DNA of 64,000 nt, from the NCBI GenBank assembly GCA_965226785.1, contig CBDDEC010000002.1, positions 620,001-684,000 of the forward strand. Direction: 5' to 3'. A model generated the notes under the pieces. The model did no database searches, was not told the origin of the DNA, and saw nothing but the letters and a program-made list of their open reading frames with translations. The translations under genes were made by a program, and so were the position numbers. Shown here piece by piece: positions 54,459 through 63,715 of the stretch (position 1 is the stretch's first letter; each line of letters begins with the position of its first letter). The stretch is from CBDDEC01 sp965226785 (GTDB taxonomy: Bacteria; Chloroflexota; Dehalococcoidia; UBA2979).

Positions 54459-55077
54459 ATGGTGCTCGGTTTCCCGCTCAGGACCGTCGGCCGGCTGCTT
54501 CGCGGCGGTCAGAACGAAGGCATGGCGGCGGCCGCTCGCCCCTACGACCGCGCCGACTACGAGCGCCCTGACCTCGACGGTTCGGGGTTGATGACCGCCG
54601 ACATCCCGCTCGGCAAGACACAGCCGGGCGCGTCGCTCGCGGTCTGGCCCCACCGCATCCTCGACGGCTGCACGGAGCCGCTCGCCGCGGGCGTGCCCGA
54701 CCTCCGAGGCGTGTGGGAGGTCTACGAGGGGCGGATGGCCGGCCACGTCGAGCGCATCGAGCAGGCGGGCAACCGCATCTGCATCTCCACCGGTGGCCTC
54801 GTGCATGACATGTACTGCGACGGCACGTTGGAGAACGGCGTGGACGACATCGGGGGCTTCGAGGGTCAGCAGATCCGCGTCGCCGCGACGTTCGAGGACG
54901 GCGTCCACAAGCTGCGCCACGGCGGCAAACGGATCGTCGCTGTGACGCGTCGCCTCGATGGCGACGCACTGCGCTGGCGCTACGGGCCCGTTCCGCAACA
55001 GGCTGCGCCGCCTGGTCGCGCCGCCGCTGGACCACCCCGCGACCGCGTCGGCGGTCGCCGCTGCCGTAAAGGGCTAG
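54459..55077 (+). pseudogene. Protein of unknown function, one +1 frame shift
   Basis: About 205 residues when one C is removed from CCC at 54987-54989. The N-terminus is MVLGFPLRTVGRLLRGGQNE; the main part is a beta-rich domain with GVWEVYEGRMAGHVERIEQA and GNRICISTGGLVHDMYCDGT. After the shift the C-terminus reads FRNRLRRLVAPPLDHPA, basic and likely helical. I do not recognise the family. Its TAG shares the CTAG sequence with the stop of the convergent GNAT gene. Confidence 0.5.
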
Positions 55078-55508
55078 CCCTCCACTCGGGACGCCAGGCG
55101 CTTGCTGAGGGCCACGTCGCCGTCCGGGAGATACCCGGTGGACGCGGCCAGTGCGAGTCCCTCCGTATTGACCTCCGGGATCATGACATAGACGTAACGG
55201 GCTCCGGCCTCGGCCAGGAACTCCTCGGCCTGTCGCATCAGCGCGTGCGCAACTCCGTGCCGTCGCTGCGTGGAGGCGACGGCCACGTGGTAGATGTACG
55301 CCCGCCAGCCGTCGAACGACGCGACCGCGACACCGGCGACCTCTCCCGCCGCTTCGGCGACGAGGATGAGCGTCGTGTCGCCGTCGGCCAGCGCCAGCCA
55401 CTCATCGCTGGCGGGATCCCCCAGACCGGAGCGCGCCCACAGCGCGGCGATCTGTTCGCGGTCGCCGGTCACCATCGGTCGGATCGTCGTCGTCGGCATG
55501 GTCACCAT
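55074..55508 (-). CDS. GNAT family N-acetyltransferase
   Basis: A 144-residue GCN5-like acetyltransferase: TIRPMVTGDREQIAALW, LILVAEAAGEVAGVAVASFD, the acetyl-CoA loop AVASTQRRHGVAHALM (Q/RxxGxG/A variant) and TEGLALAASTGYLPDGDVAL. The substrate is unknown. The ATG at 55508 is followed by a second ATG three codons later. Confidence 0.8.
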   Translation of the reverse strand: MVTMPTTTIRPMVTGDREQIAALWARSGLGDPASDEWLALADGDTTLILVAEAAGEVAGVAVASFDGWRAYIYHVAVASTQRRHGVAHALMRQAEEFLAEAGARYVYVMIPEVNTEGLALAASTGYLPDGDVALSKRLASRVEG

Positions 55509-55689
55509 GCTTAGCCCCCCTTCGCGCGACATTTCTGGGCAACGCGACCGTAGATGATCGAACACACGAGTACCAATTGGTACAAGTTCGCACAATCGCG
55601 AACCGCTGAGTCCCGGACCGTTGAGCCTCGGCCGATACCGTTCCGAGGTGCAGTCTTGCCGAGGTCGGCGTGAGCCTGGGCGACCGGCG

Positions 55690-56172
55690 CTACCTCGTCG
55701 ATTCGACCAGCGTGGCGCGGCCAAAGCGCTCGGCCAGCACCCCGCGGCGGTACTCGAAGACCTCGCGCACCCGCGGCGCAACCATGCGCGAGTTGACGAG
55801 GTTGCCGACCGGGCCGAGCGGCACGGAGTAGTGGACGATGTCGCGCATGCGCGTGCCTTCGGCGACCGGCTCGAAGTGGTGCTGGTGGTGCCAGAAGGCA
55901 TAGGGGCCCATGCGCTGCTCATCGACGAACCGCACGAGGGGTTCGACGTGCTGGATCTCGGTCACCCAGGTGACCGCGATGCCCAGCAGCGGGCGTACGT
56001 GGTAGGTGACGATCAGACCCGGATACATCTCGTCCGGCAGATCAGAGGTCACCTCGAAGGCCATCTCGGGCGGGGTGATCTCGTTGAGGTTCGCCGGGTT
56101 CGAGAAGAACGCCCACGCCTCCTCGAGGTCGATCGGAAACGTCTGGTCGGCTTCGAAGCGGTGCAGCGACAT
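55690..56172 (-). CDS. SRPBCC (START-like) ligand-binding protein
   Basis: A 160-residue SRPBCC protein: FPIDLEEAWAFFSNPANLNE, PEMAFEVTSDLPDEMYPGL, WHHQHHFEPVAEGTRMRDIV. Similar proteins sit next to TIGR01777 epimerase genes, as here, where the pair is 22 bases apart on one strand. A role as a lipid- or cofactor-binding partner is possible. The ATG at 56172 is used; GGGAGGGAG is upstream. Confidence 0.8.
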   Translation of the reverse strand: MSLHRFEADQTFPIDLEEAWAFFSNPANLNEITPPEMAFEVTSDLPDEMYPGLIVTYHVRPLLGIAVTWVTEIQHVEPLVRFVDEQRMGPYAFWHHQHHFEPVAEGTRMRDIVHYSVPLGPVGNLVNSRMVAPRVREVFEYRRGVLAERFGRATLVESTR

Positions 56173-56194
56173 CACGTCTCCCTCCCGAACTCAG

Positions 56195-57106
56195 CTAGGC
56201 GGCGGGCGCCAGGTCGTCGGCCAGCGCTTCGGCGAGGGCGCTCGCGACCTCGTCGTGAGCGAACTCGAAGCCGGCCGCGGTGAGCGCGCTCGGCGCGGCC
56301 CGCTGACCCCAGAGCAACGTCTGCACGCCCATCTCGCCGAACAGGAGCCGCACGGCGAAGCCGGGCAGCGGTGCGAACGCCGGCCGGCTCAGCGCACGAC
56401 CCAGCGCCTTCACGAAGTCGCGATTGGTGACGACGCCCGGCGCGACGAGGTTGACCGGGCCGGTCAGCGCCTCGTGCGTGAGCGCGAACTCGACGGCGCC
56501 TGCGGCGTCGTTGCGGGCGATCCAGGGCAGCCACTGGCGGCCGCCGCCGATCGGTCCGCCCAGGCCGAGCTTGAAGGGCATGAGCATCCGGGCAAGCGCC
56601 CCGCCCTGCTGCGACAGGAGGATGCCGGAGCGGAGCAACACCGTGCGCATCCCCGCTTCCTCGGCGCGGCGCGCCTCGGCCTCCCAGCCAGAGCAGAGCT
56701 CCGCGAGGAAGCCGTCGCCGGCGCTCGAGGTCTCGTCGATCGCCTCGTCACCCCGATCGCCGTAGTAGCCGACCGCGGAGGCAGAGACGAAGGTCGCGGG
56801 CGAGGCGTCGAGTGCGGCGAGGTGGTCGACGAGCAGGCGCGTGGAGTCGACGCGACTGCGGATCAGCTCCGCCTTGCGGCTGGCGCTCCAACGGCCGCCG
56901 TCGATCGGTGCGCCGGAGAGGTGCACGACCGCGTCCATGCCCTCGAACGCGCCGGGGCGGATCCAGCCGGCCACCGGGTCCCATAGCGCGGCGGGGTCGG
57001 ACTGGTCGCCGCGGACAATGGGGACGACGTCGTGTCCCGCTGCGCGCAACCTCGGGACGAGGGCGCTGCCAAAGAGGCCGGTGCTGCCGGTGATGGCGAC
57101 CCGCAT
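56195..57106 (-). CDS. TIGR01777 family epimerase-like SDR (YfcH-like)
   Basis: A 303-residue extended SDR: VAITGSTGLFGSALVPRL (Rossmann glycine motif), VVHLSGAPIDGGRWSASRK, FVSASAVGYYGDRG with the catalytic Tyr, and LNLVAPG-like VNLVAPGVVTNRDFVKAL. It is a NAD(P)-binding enzyme of unknown substrate. The ATG at 57106 removes ten non-conserved residues. It is the first gene of a two-gene operon with the SRPBCC gene. Confidence 0.87.
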   Translation of the reverse strand: MRVAITGSTGLFGSALVPRLRAAGHDVVPIVRGDQSDPAALWDPVAGWIRPGAFEGMDAVVHLSGAPIDGGRWSASRKAELIRSRVDSTRLLVDHLAALDASPATFVSASAVGYYGDRGDEAIDETSSAGDGFLAELCSGWEAEARRAEEAGMRTVLLRSGILLSQQGGALARMLMPFKLGLGGPIGGGRQWLPWIARNDAAGAVEFALTHEALTGPVNLVAPGVVTNRDFVKALGRALSRPAFAPLPGFAVRLLFGEMGVQTLLWGQRAAPSALTAAGFEFAHDEVASALAEALADDLAPAA

Positions 57107-57328
57107 GTTGTCGCTCCGATCCGGTGCGGATGGCAAGGCTTTGTGCTTTGCTTCACGAAGTCAGCGTACGCCTCTGCAACCGTTGCGCAAGCCACAGCAA
57201 CTTCGCCGGTTATATGACATCGAGTCTCGTTTAACAGCCGTATTGGACCCGTTGTCTCGCCCTGAGCGATCACCGACAATCGCGCGACAAACGGCGCCCG
57301 GCGGCGTCGAGGATGGAACTGCCCGCGC

Positions 57329-57607
57329 ATGCCCGAGCTCCTCTTCACGCGCGCGTTGGCGGCCCAGATCGGCGGGCAGCTGAGCTACGACGTCACGGCC
57401 GCCACGGTGCGGGGAGCCCTCGACGAGGTCTTCAGGGAGCATCCGCTGCTGCAGCGCTACCTCCTGGACGACCAGGGACAGCTGCGGCAGCACGTCAACG
57501 TGTTCATCAACGAAGAGCTGGCGCGCGACCGGCGAGGCCTCAGCGACGCGATCGCGGACGGCGATCGTGTCCACGTCTTGCAGGCGGTATCTGGAGGTGC
57601 GTGGTGA
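57329..57607 (+). CDS. MoaD/ThiS-like ubiquitin-fold protein
   Basis: A 92-residue beta-grasp protein: TVRGALDEVFREHPLLQRYL, FINEELARDRRGLSDAIADG, DRVHVLQAVSGGAW. It lacks a clean C-terminal Gly-Gly: the sequence ends in GGAW, so adenylation and thiocarboxylate formation would need trimming or do not occur. It overlaps the following BNR-repeat gene by four bases (GTGA), indicating coupled synthesis of the two proteins. Confidence 0.78.
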   Translation: MPELLFTRALAAQIGGQLSYDVTAATVRGALDEVFREHPLLQRYLLDDQGQLRQHVNVFINEELARDRRGLSDAIADGDRVHVLQAVSGGAW

Positions 57608-58122
57608 GCGACTTTGAGCTGCTGGTAGGTACGCGCAAGGGGCTGGTGATCGGCCGCTCCTCCGACCGCGGGCGCTGGGAGTTCAGCGACACCGCCTTCC
57701 CCGGCTGGTTCGTCGACTACGCCGTCCGCGATCCGCGCAGCGGGCGCCTCTGGGCGGCGGTCACCCAGGCGCAGTGGGGACCGCACCTGCACACCTCGGA
57801 CGATGGCGGGCGGACGTGGGACGAGGCGACTGCGCCGAGCTTCGACGGCACGAACGCCGACGCCACGCTTGCGCGGATCTGGACGCTGCAGCCAGGCCTC
57901 CAGGAACAGCCGCAGCGGCTCTACGCCGGCGTCGATCCGGCGGCGCTCTTCATCTCCGACGACGGCGGGCAGAGCTGGCGACTGGCGGAGGCGCTCTGGA
58001 ACCACGAGACGAAGGAGTACTGGTCGCTCCAGACATGCTCGTCAACGCCGACGCGGATCCCAGGAGCCTCAACGAACGACTGGGGCTCACGTCGCGACAG
58101 ATCGAGGTGCTGCGACTGCTGA
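57604..58122 (+). pseudogene. Truncated BNR-repeat protein
   Basis: The first 140 or so residues match the start of the BNR protein at 49683 (FELLVGTRKGLVIGRSSDRG, VDYAVRDPRSGRL, SDDGGRTW, SDDGGQSW). Homology ends after NHETKEYW near 58022 and continues in this frame as unrelated residues to a stop at 58122. Compared with the other copy about 240 C-terminal residues are missing. The downstream sequence encodes part of a LuxR-type regulator in another frame, so a deletion or assembly join is likely. Confidence 0.7.
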
Positions 58123-58271
58123 CCAGCGGCAATACGAACCGGGAGATCGTGATCGAACTCGACATCTCGGTCCACACGGTCGATCGCCACACCTCCACGA
58201 TCTACCGGGGGACCGGCCTGCGCGGTCGTGCTGACGCGACCGCCTTCGCGCTACGCAACGGGCTCGCCTAG
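58035..58271 (+). pseudogene. LuxR-type helix-turn-helix fragment
   Basis: 78 codons from an ATG encode LGLTSRQIEVLRLLTSGNTN, REIVIELDISVHTVDRHTST and GTGLRGRADATAFALRNGLA, a complete LuxR/GerE DNA-binding domain. No sensory or ATPase domain precedes it; the upstream codons in this frame fall within the BNR gene. It is probably the 3' end of a larger regulator joined to the truncated BNR gene, though a small stand-alone regulator cannot be excluded. Confidence 0.65.
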
Positions 58272-58344
58272 CGGCGTGATGCCGCGCTCGCCAGCACTAC
58301 ACTGACCCCGGGTCCGCGAGCGTCGAAGAGCCTTCGGAGCGTCG

Positions 58345-59361
58345 ATGACCAGCGCGCGTCCCATCGCCGACGCGGACTACGGTTTCGCGGCCGCCCTGGT
58401 CGCGGACCGGCAGCGCCGCCTGCGGGCGTTACACCCCTCGCTGCCCTCGACCTTCGAGGACGCCTCGAAGTGTGGGCAGTTGCTCCGCGATACCGCGGGG
58501 TTCAGCGACGGCGTGGTTGCCACCGACCACGACCGCGTCGTCGGCGTCATGTTCGGCTTCCGACAGCTCACAGCGCCGTCCTCGAGGCGTGCGCGGTTCG
58601 CCCCGCCGCGCGCGGCGACGATGCTGGCCCACAGCCACGCCGTAGCGCCGGACGTCGACGCGGGGCACACCTACGGCGCGCTCTACGCGCTGCTCGCGGA
58701 CACCTGGGTTCGCGATGGCATCCTGGACCACACGGCGCACGTGCCGGCGGGCGAGCGCGCGGTCGAGGAGGCGTGGGCAGACCTGGGCTTCGGGCGCGGC
58801 GGAGCGTTCGCCGTCCGCACCATTGCCGACGCGCTGCCAGATCCACCCACGGATGTCGACGTGCGAGTGGCCGGTCTCGAGGACCTCGACGTCGTGCACC
58901 GGCTGATCGACGAAGAGGCGCGCTTCCACGCCGGCGCGCCGATCTTTCGCCCCTATGTCAGCGCCGATGTCGCTTCGGAGGTGCGCGAGGAACAGCGCGC
59001 AATGCTTGAGTCCGACGAGGCGGACGTCTTCATCGCCTCGGTCGACGGCGCTGAGGCCGGCGTGATCAGCGCTGGCCCCGTGAACGGCAGCCCGCTGTTC
59101 ATTCCGGAGCGCACGGCCTACGTCGGCGACACGGCCGTCCTGCCGTTGGCCCGACGCCGAGGCGTGGGCACGGCGCTGCTCGCGGCGCTCGACGCGTGGG
59201 CGATCGAGCGCGGCTGCGACCACCTGGCGCTGCACGTCGCGATGCCGAACCGCATCTCGGTCCCGTTCTGGCGCTCGCTCGGGTTCGTCGAAGTCATGTA
59301 CCACCTGCACCGGCGTATCGACCCGCGGATCGCGTGGGCGCGGCCGAGCGCCCGGAACTAG
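58345..59361 (+). CDS. Tandem-GNAT acetyltransferase
   Basis: A 338-residue protein of two GNAT-like halves. The C-terminal half (about 170-330) has the acetyl-CoA loop LARRRGVGTALLAALDAWA and LHVAMPNRISVPFWRSLGFV. The N-terminal half (about 1-160) has the same layout but a poorly conserved loop (HVPAGERAVEEAWADLGFG) and may be inactive. The substrate is unknown. GGAG precedes the ATG. The next gene starts 3 bases after the stop. Confidence 0.8.
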   Translation: MTSARPIADADYGFAAALVADRQRRLRALHPSLPSTFEDASKCGQLLRDTAGFSDGVVATDHDRVVGVMFGFRQLTAPSSRRARFAPPRAATMLAHSHAVAPDVDAGHTYGALYALLADTWVRDGILDHTAHVPAGERAVEEAWADLGFGRGGAFAVRTIADALPDPPTDVDVRVAGLEDLDVVHRLIDEEARFHAGAPIFRPYVSADVASEVREEQRAMLESDEADVFIASVDGAEAGVISAGPVNGSPLFIPERTAYVGDTAVLPLARRRGVGTALLAALDAWAIERGCDHLALHVAMPNRISVPFWRSLGFVEVMYHLHRRIDPRIAWARPSARN

Positions 59362-59364
59362 GGC

Positions 59365-59760
59365 ATGTGGGACGCGATCGTCGACTGGGAGTGGCGCTGG
59401 CTGCCCTCGCTCGCCATGGCCCTCGGCGGGCTCGCGCTGGCGGTCTACGGCTGGCGCATCGGTCGAGGCTGGGCGCGCCAGCACGACCCGGCGGTCACGC
59501 TGCGCTTCCTCGCCGGGTTCCGCTTCGCGGTGATCGGCCTGGCGCTGGTCGGTGTCGGGGTGGCGTGGACGTGGCAGCTGGGGTGGGTGCTGATCCTGGC
59601 GCTGGCCATCGGCGGCGAGGAGACGCTCGAGTCGTCGATCCACTACTACGCGGTAAACCGCGGCATCCGCCTCGGCTTCATCCCCGCGCGTGACGCCACC
59701 GCTGAGGACACGCCACGGGACGGCTCAGGCGATGGCGCGACGGAGCGTGGCGGCAAGTGA
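59365..59760 (+). CDS. Small membrane protein of unknown function
   Basis: A 131-residue protein with probably three hydrophobic helices (about 13-33, 52-68 and 70-84) and a charged C-terminal tail. It is probably co-transcribed with the GNAT gene. Its last 36 bases overlap the convergent glycosylase gene, an unusual overlap in which both frames code. Confidence 0.55.
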   Translation: MWDAIVDWEWRWLPSLAMALGGLALAVYGWRIGRGWARQHDPAVTLRFLAGFRFAVIGLALVGVGVAWTWQLGWVLILALAIGGEETLESSIHYYAVNRGIRLGFIPARDATAEDTPRDGSGDGATERGGK

Positions 59761-60936
59761 GCCCTTGCGCTCGACCCTGACCTCGTCGAGACCGAGCCAG
59801 CCGCCGACGGTTCGCAGCTCCCGCGCGAGGGCCGGCGCGACCTGGTCGGGATCCGAATGGTCCTCGACATAGGCGGCCTGGACGAGCAACTGCTTCGCCT
59901 GTCGATCGGCCTTGAGGTCGACCCGGGCGACGATGCGATCGCCGAGGAGGAACGGCAGGACGTAGTAGCCATACTGGCGCTTCGGCTTCGGGACAAACAT
60001 CTCGAGCCGATAGTCGAACTCGAACAGCCACTCCGCGCGCTTCCGATCGCGCACGATCGGGTCGAACGGGGAGAGCAGCGAGGCGGCGTTGATGCGACGC
60101 GGCAGCTTCGCTTCCGCGTGCACGAAGACCGGCTGTCGGAGGCCCTCGATCTCGACCTGGTGGACGACACCCTCGGCTTCGAGGTCGTCGAGGATCCCTC
60201 GGGCGTCGCGCTGGTTGAGCTCGAAGTAGTCGGCGATACAGGCAGCGGTGCCGACACCATGCGCGCGCACCGCGCGCTCCGTGAACGCGCGATGCGCCTC
60301 CTCGGTCGTCACCTCCCGTGCGACCTGTTCGGGCGGCAGCACGCGCTCCGCGAGGTCGTAGCTCCGCGCGAGGTCGGCGTCGCGGTCAGTCACCGCCAGC
60401 GCGCCTTCCGCGAGCAGCACCTCCAGGGCGTCTCGGGCGGGGGTCCAGTTCCAGCCCCAGCCGTCCGTGCGCTTGGGCAGCACGAGATGGTCCGAGACCT
60501 CATCGGAGCGCAGCGGACCGTTCTGCCGGACGTCCTCGTAGATGTCTTCGAGGAACGTCGGGTGCGAGGGATAGCTGTTGAGCATGCCCTTCAGGAAGCG
60601 GACACGGCGGCTGGTCTTCGCCATGCGCGGCTTCAGCAACGGCCAAGTCTCGACCGGCACGAAGGAGGCCTGTCGTGCCCAGTGCTCCGTGAACTCTCGG
60701 TCGTCGTAGAGCAGTCGCTTGAAGCGCTCGCGGTCGAACGGACCGATCCGCGAGAACGGCACGGTGTAGTGCGCACGGTCGAAGACGTTGACCGAGTCGA
60801 ACTGGAGCACGCCGAGTTGGTGAATGACGCGACGCAGATCCCTCGCTGTGGCGCGCTTCGGGCGAGGGCGGTCGAACCCCTGCGCGGCCAAGGTGATGCG
60901 CCGCGCCTGCGCGAGCGAGAGTCGCTTGCGTGGCAT
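59725..60936 (-). CDS. YcaQ/AlkZ-like DNA glycosylase (HTH_42 family)
   Basis: A 403-residue winged-helix protein of the YcaQ/AlkZ family, which unhooks interstrand crosslinks and other bulky alkyl lesions. The catalytic QxD motif is Gln45-Phe-Asp47 in LGVLQFDSVNVFDRAHYTVP. Further family blocks are FTEHWARQASFVP, NWTPARDALEVLLAEGAL and LSPFDPIVRDRKRAEWLFEF, then GYYVLPFLLGDRIVARVDLK. Together with the AlkD-like gene at 27259 the organism has two alkylation-repair glycosylases in this window. The start at 60936 is the ATG before the conserved N-terminus. Confidence 0.87.
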   Translation of the reverse strand: MPRKRLSLAQARRITLAAQGFDRPRPKRATARDLRRVIHQLGVLQFDSVNVFDRAHYTVPFSRIGPFDRERFKRLLYDDREFTEHWARQASFVPVETWPLLKPRMAKTSRRVRFLKGMLNSYPSHPTFLEDIYEDVRQNGPLRSDEVSDHLVLPKRTDGWGWNWTPARDALEVLLAEGALAVTDRDADLARSYDLAERVLPPEQVAREVTTEEAHRAFTERAVRAHGVGTAACIADYFELNQRDARGILDDLEAEGVVHQVEIEGLRQPVFVHAEAKLPRRINAASLLSPFDPIVRDRKRAEWLFEFDYRLEMFVPKPKRQYGYYVLPFLLGDRIVARVDLKADRQAKQLLVQAAYVEDHSDPDQVAPALARELRTVGGWLGLDEVRVERKGSLAATLRRAIA

Positions 60937-60999
60937 CAGCGCAGCCTATAGAACGCCCGTTCTGATAGCAAACGCGCGGTCCCCAGGCGCGCCTCGACG

Positions 61000-62203
61000 C
61001 TAGCCCCGCGGCAGGCCGAGGCCGCGCGTGGCGATGATGTTGCGCTGGATCTCGGACGTTCCGGCCGCGATCGTCGCGGCCACCGACAGCAGGTAGCTGT
61101 TGGTGAACGTGCTCCGCATCGGCGAGCGCTCGTCCGAGGGGTCGTGGATGTTCGAGTAGAGCCCGAACACCTTCGTCCCCGTGCGTGCGTTGCTCTGGGT
61201 CAGCTCGGAGTTGAACAGCTTCGAGACGGACGCCTCGTAGTTCGGGATCAGCCCCGCGTCCTGCATCGAGATGATGCGGAACGAAAAGTTGAACATCACC
61301 TCGGACTCGATGAAGCGGTCCGCGATCTCGTGACGCAGTGTGCCATTGCGCGCCAGCTGCGACTTGGCCTGCCCGTCCTCGCTGTGGATGTAGTCGACGA
61401 GGCGGGTCAGCGAGCGGCGCGAGGTGACGGCGCCGGTGATGTTGGAACGCTCGAAGTCGAGCAGCGTCATGCCGACGTACCAGCCGCGGTTCTCGTCGCC
61501 CACGCGGTTGCTGACGGGGACGCGCACGTCCTCGAAGAAGGTCTCGTTGAAGTGGTGCCGGCCGCTCATGTCGATCAGCGGGCGCACGGCGATGCCCGGC
61601 GTGGTCTTGTCGACGAGGAGGAAGGAAATGCCTCGATGCTTCGGCGCGTCGGGATCGGTGCGCACGAGGACGTAGAGCCAGTTCGCGAGGTGAGCGAGCG
61701 AGGTCCAGATCTTCTGACCGTTGATCACGTACTCGTCGTCGTCGCGGACCGCCCTCGTCTGCAGCGACGCGAGGTCGGAGCCGCTGCCGGGCTCGGAGTA
61801 GCCCTGCCGCCAGTCGACCTCGCCGGAGAGGATCTTCGGGAGGTGCTCCGCCTTCTGCTCGTCCGTGCCGTGCACGATGATCGTGGGACCGAGTTGACCG
61901 ACGCCCTGGCCGCCGACCGGGGGCGCACCGGCGGTGAACATCTCCTGCTTGAAGATGAACTGCTCCATGGGCGAGAGCCCGGCGCCGCCGAACTCCTTCG
62001 GCCAGTGCGGCGCGATCCAGCCGACATCGGCCATCGCGCTGACCCACTCCTCGGCGGTGCCGCGCGCGGCGGGGTCGTCCGAGTGGCGGTCACGCTCGAT
62101 GTCGCCGCCGCCGCGGCGATAGCGGTCGGGCAACTGCTCCTCGATGACCGTGCTCACGGTCGATCGGAAACTCCGCCTGCGTCTCGTCGTCGGCCCAGTC
62201 CAT
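61000..62203 (-). pseudogene. Acyl-CoA dehydrogenase, one +1 frame shift
   Basis: About 400 residues when one base is removed from AAA 62168-62170. The corrected N-terminus is MDWADDETQAEFRSTVSTV, with GAGGAG upstream of the ATG at 62203. The uncorrected frame gives a basic nonsense leader. Conserved blocks: QGYSEPGSGSDLASL, GQKIWTSLAHLANWLYVLVR, and the C-terminal AAGTSEIQRNIIATRGLGLP. It is a FadE-type dehydrogenase of unknown chain specificity. Confidence 0.8.
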
Positions 62204-62288
62204 CGTCTAGCTCCTCGTCCGGTTGCCGGCACCTCGACGGTGCTCGGCGCGCGAGGCGAGTCTAGCGCAGCGTGCGAGGTGTGATCCG

Positions 62289-63350
62289 CTAACCCCCGCC
62301 CGGCACCACGAGGATCTTCGCGTGCTCGTCCGGTGAGGCGAGCGTTTCGAAGGCAGCGGGGACGCCGTCGAGGTCAACGCGGCCGGTGACGATGGGGCGT
62401 GGGTCCAGCTCCTCCGCGGCCATCGAGGCGAGCGTGCTGGCGAACTCCTCGGGCGTGTAGCCGAGCACGAACTGGAGATTGATCTGCTTGCCGATGGCGG
62501 AGAGCGGACGGATCGTGTCGGGCTCCATGCAGACCCCGACGACGACCGCCTGCGAGTTGCGCGGGATGCCGTCGATCACGCCCTGGATCATGCCGGGCAC
62601 GCCGACGCACTCGAAGACCAACGCCGAGGGCTCGTCGACCGCGCCTGCACTCGTCCCGACCTCGGCGCGCCAGGCGTCGAAGGTGGGCACGTCGTTCGGG
62701 TCGACGACGTTGGTGGCGCCCATCGTTGAGGCGAGCTCGCGGCGTTTCGCGGAGAAATCGGCGGCGACGATGCGCTCGATGCCGCGGCGGCGCAGGTCGG
62801 CGATCACGGAGAGACCGACGGGTCCGCAGCCGATCACGACCGGCACGGTGTCCGCGGGCATGTCCTCCAGGCGCGACATCTCGACGCCGTGGCGGCCGAC
62901 CGCCATCGGCTCGGTCATCGCCGCCTCCTCGGTGGTGACGTTGTCGGGCACGGGGATCATCAGCGCCTCGCTCAGGACCATGCGTTCGCTGTATCCGCCG
63001 GGGAGTTCGTTGCCGTAGGCGAGGGAGATGCGAGCGTCGCCACGCGGGACGCCGGGCACGGAGACGACGCGCTGGCCCACGGGGAGCGCCTCTTCGCAGT
63101 CGGCGCCGAACTCGAGGATCTCCGCGCAGAACTCGTGGCCCATGATCACATCGCTGTCGTTGTCGAAGCGGAAGTCCGGCGAGCCATCATCGTTGCCCGC
63201 GAGCGAGCGCTGCACACGCTGCACCATGTGCAGATCGGAGCCGCAGATGCCGCAGGCCAGCGTCTTCACGAGCACTTCGCCCGGCCCGGGTACCGGGTCC
63301 GGCACCTCGTCGACCCGCAGCTCACCTCGACGCATCGGCACGGCACGCAT
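62289..63350 (-). CDS. Zinc-dependent alcohol dehydrogenase (MDR family)
   Basis: A 353-residue medium-chain dehydrogenase. The catalytic zinc site includes CGICGSD (Cys) and GHEF (His); the cofactor site is VVIGCGPVGLSVIADL. The lobe that usually binds structural zinc with four Cys is absent: after VGQRVVSVPG the sequence lacks Cys. A polyol or alcohol is the likely substrate. The ATG at 63350 is used; a TTG two codons upstream is too close to the Shine-Dalgarno. Confidence 0.85.
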   Translation of the reverse strand: MRAVPMRRGELRVDEVPDPVPGPGEVLVKTLACGICGSDLHMVQRVQRSLAGNDDGSPDFRFDNDSDVIMGHEFCAEILEFGADCEEALPVGQRVVSVPGVPRGDARISLAYGNELPGGYSERMVLSEALMIPVPDNVTTEEAAMTEPMAVGRHGVEMSRLEDMPADTVPVVIGCGPVGLSVIADLRRRGIERIVAADFSAKRRELASTMGATNVVDPNDVPTFDAWRAEVGTSAGAVDEPSALVFECVGVPGMIQGVIDGIPRNSQAVVVGVCMEPDTIRPLSAIGKQINLQFVLGYTPEEFASTLASMAAEELDPRPIVTGRVDLDGVPAAFETLASPDEHAKILVVPGGG

Positions 63351-63410
63351 GGACAAACCCCTCCCGGTTAGCGCGAGGAGGGTACGCGCTCACGCGAGCG
63401 CTGTGGGCCG

Positions 63411-63704
63411 CTAACGCGGCGCCTCGACGGTGTCGCCGACCTCCAGGGCTTCGCGGACGCTGGCGGCGAGCGAGGGGTCGAGGCCGCCGTCGAGGCAGCG
63501 CGGGCAGGTGGGTTCGTCCGGCGCGCCGGTGTCGTGGAGCGTGACGGTGACGTTGCCCTCGTCGAGCCAGATGCCGCAGACGGTGGAAACGCCGGAGGCG
63601 CGGTACGTGTCGGCCTCGAGCTCTTGCGCCGCGTGCAGGATCACCCAGTGCCAGTCGTCGCCGAAGTCGTCGAGCGCTTTCGCGACGATCCGCTTGTCCG
63701 GCAC
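63411..63704 (-). CDS. Small CxxC protein of unknown function
   Basis: A 97-residue acidic soluble protein with a Cys at VSTVCGIWLDEG and a CPRC pair near residue 70. It may bind metal. It is in line with, and 11 bases from, the partial gene that follows upstream on the same strand. I do not recognise the family. Confidence 0.5.
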   Translation of the reverse strand: MPDKRIVAKALDDFGDDWHWVILHAAQELEADTYRASGVSTVCGIWLDEGNVTVTLHDTGAPDEPTCPRCLDGGLDPSLAASVREALEVGDTVEAPR

Positions 63705-63715
63705 GGCCAGCTCCG

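Noticed and set aside
57604..58271. A genuine BNR-LuxR fusion protein
   Set aside because: The two parts are in different frames, and the BNR part lacks most of its propeller compared with the copy at 49683.
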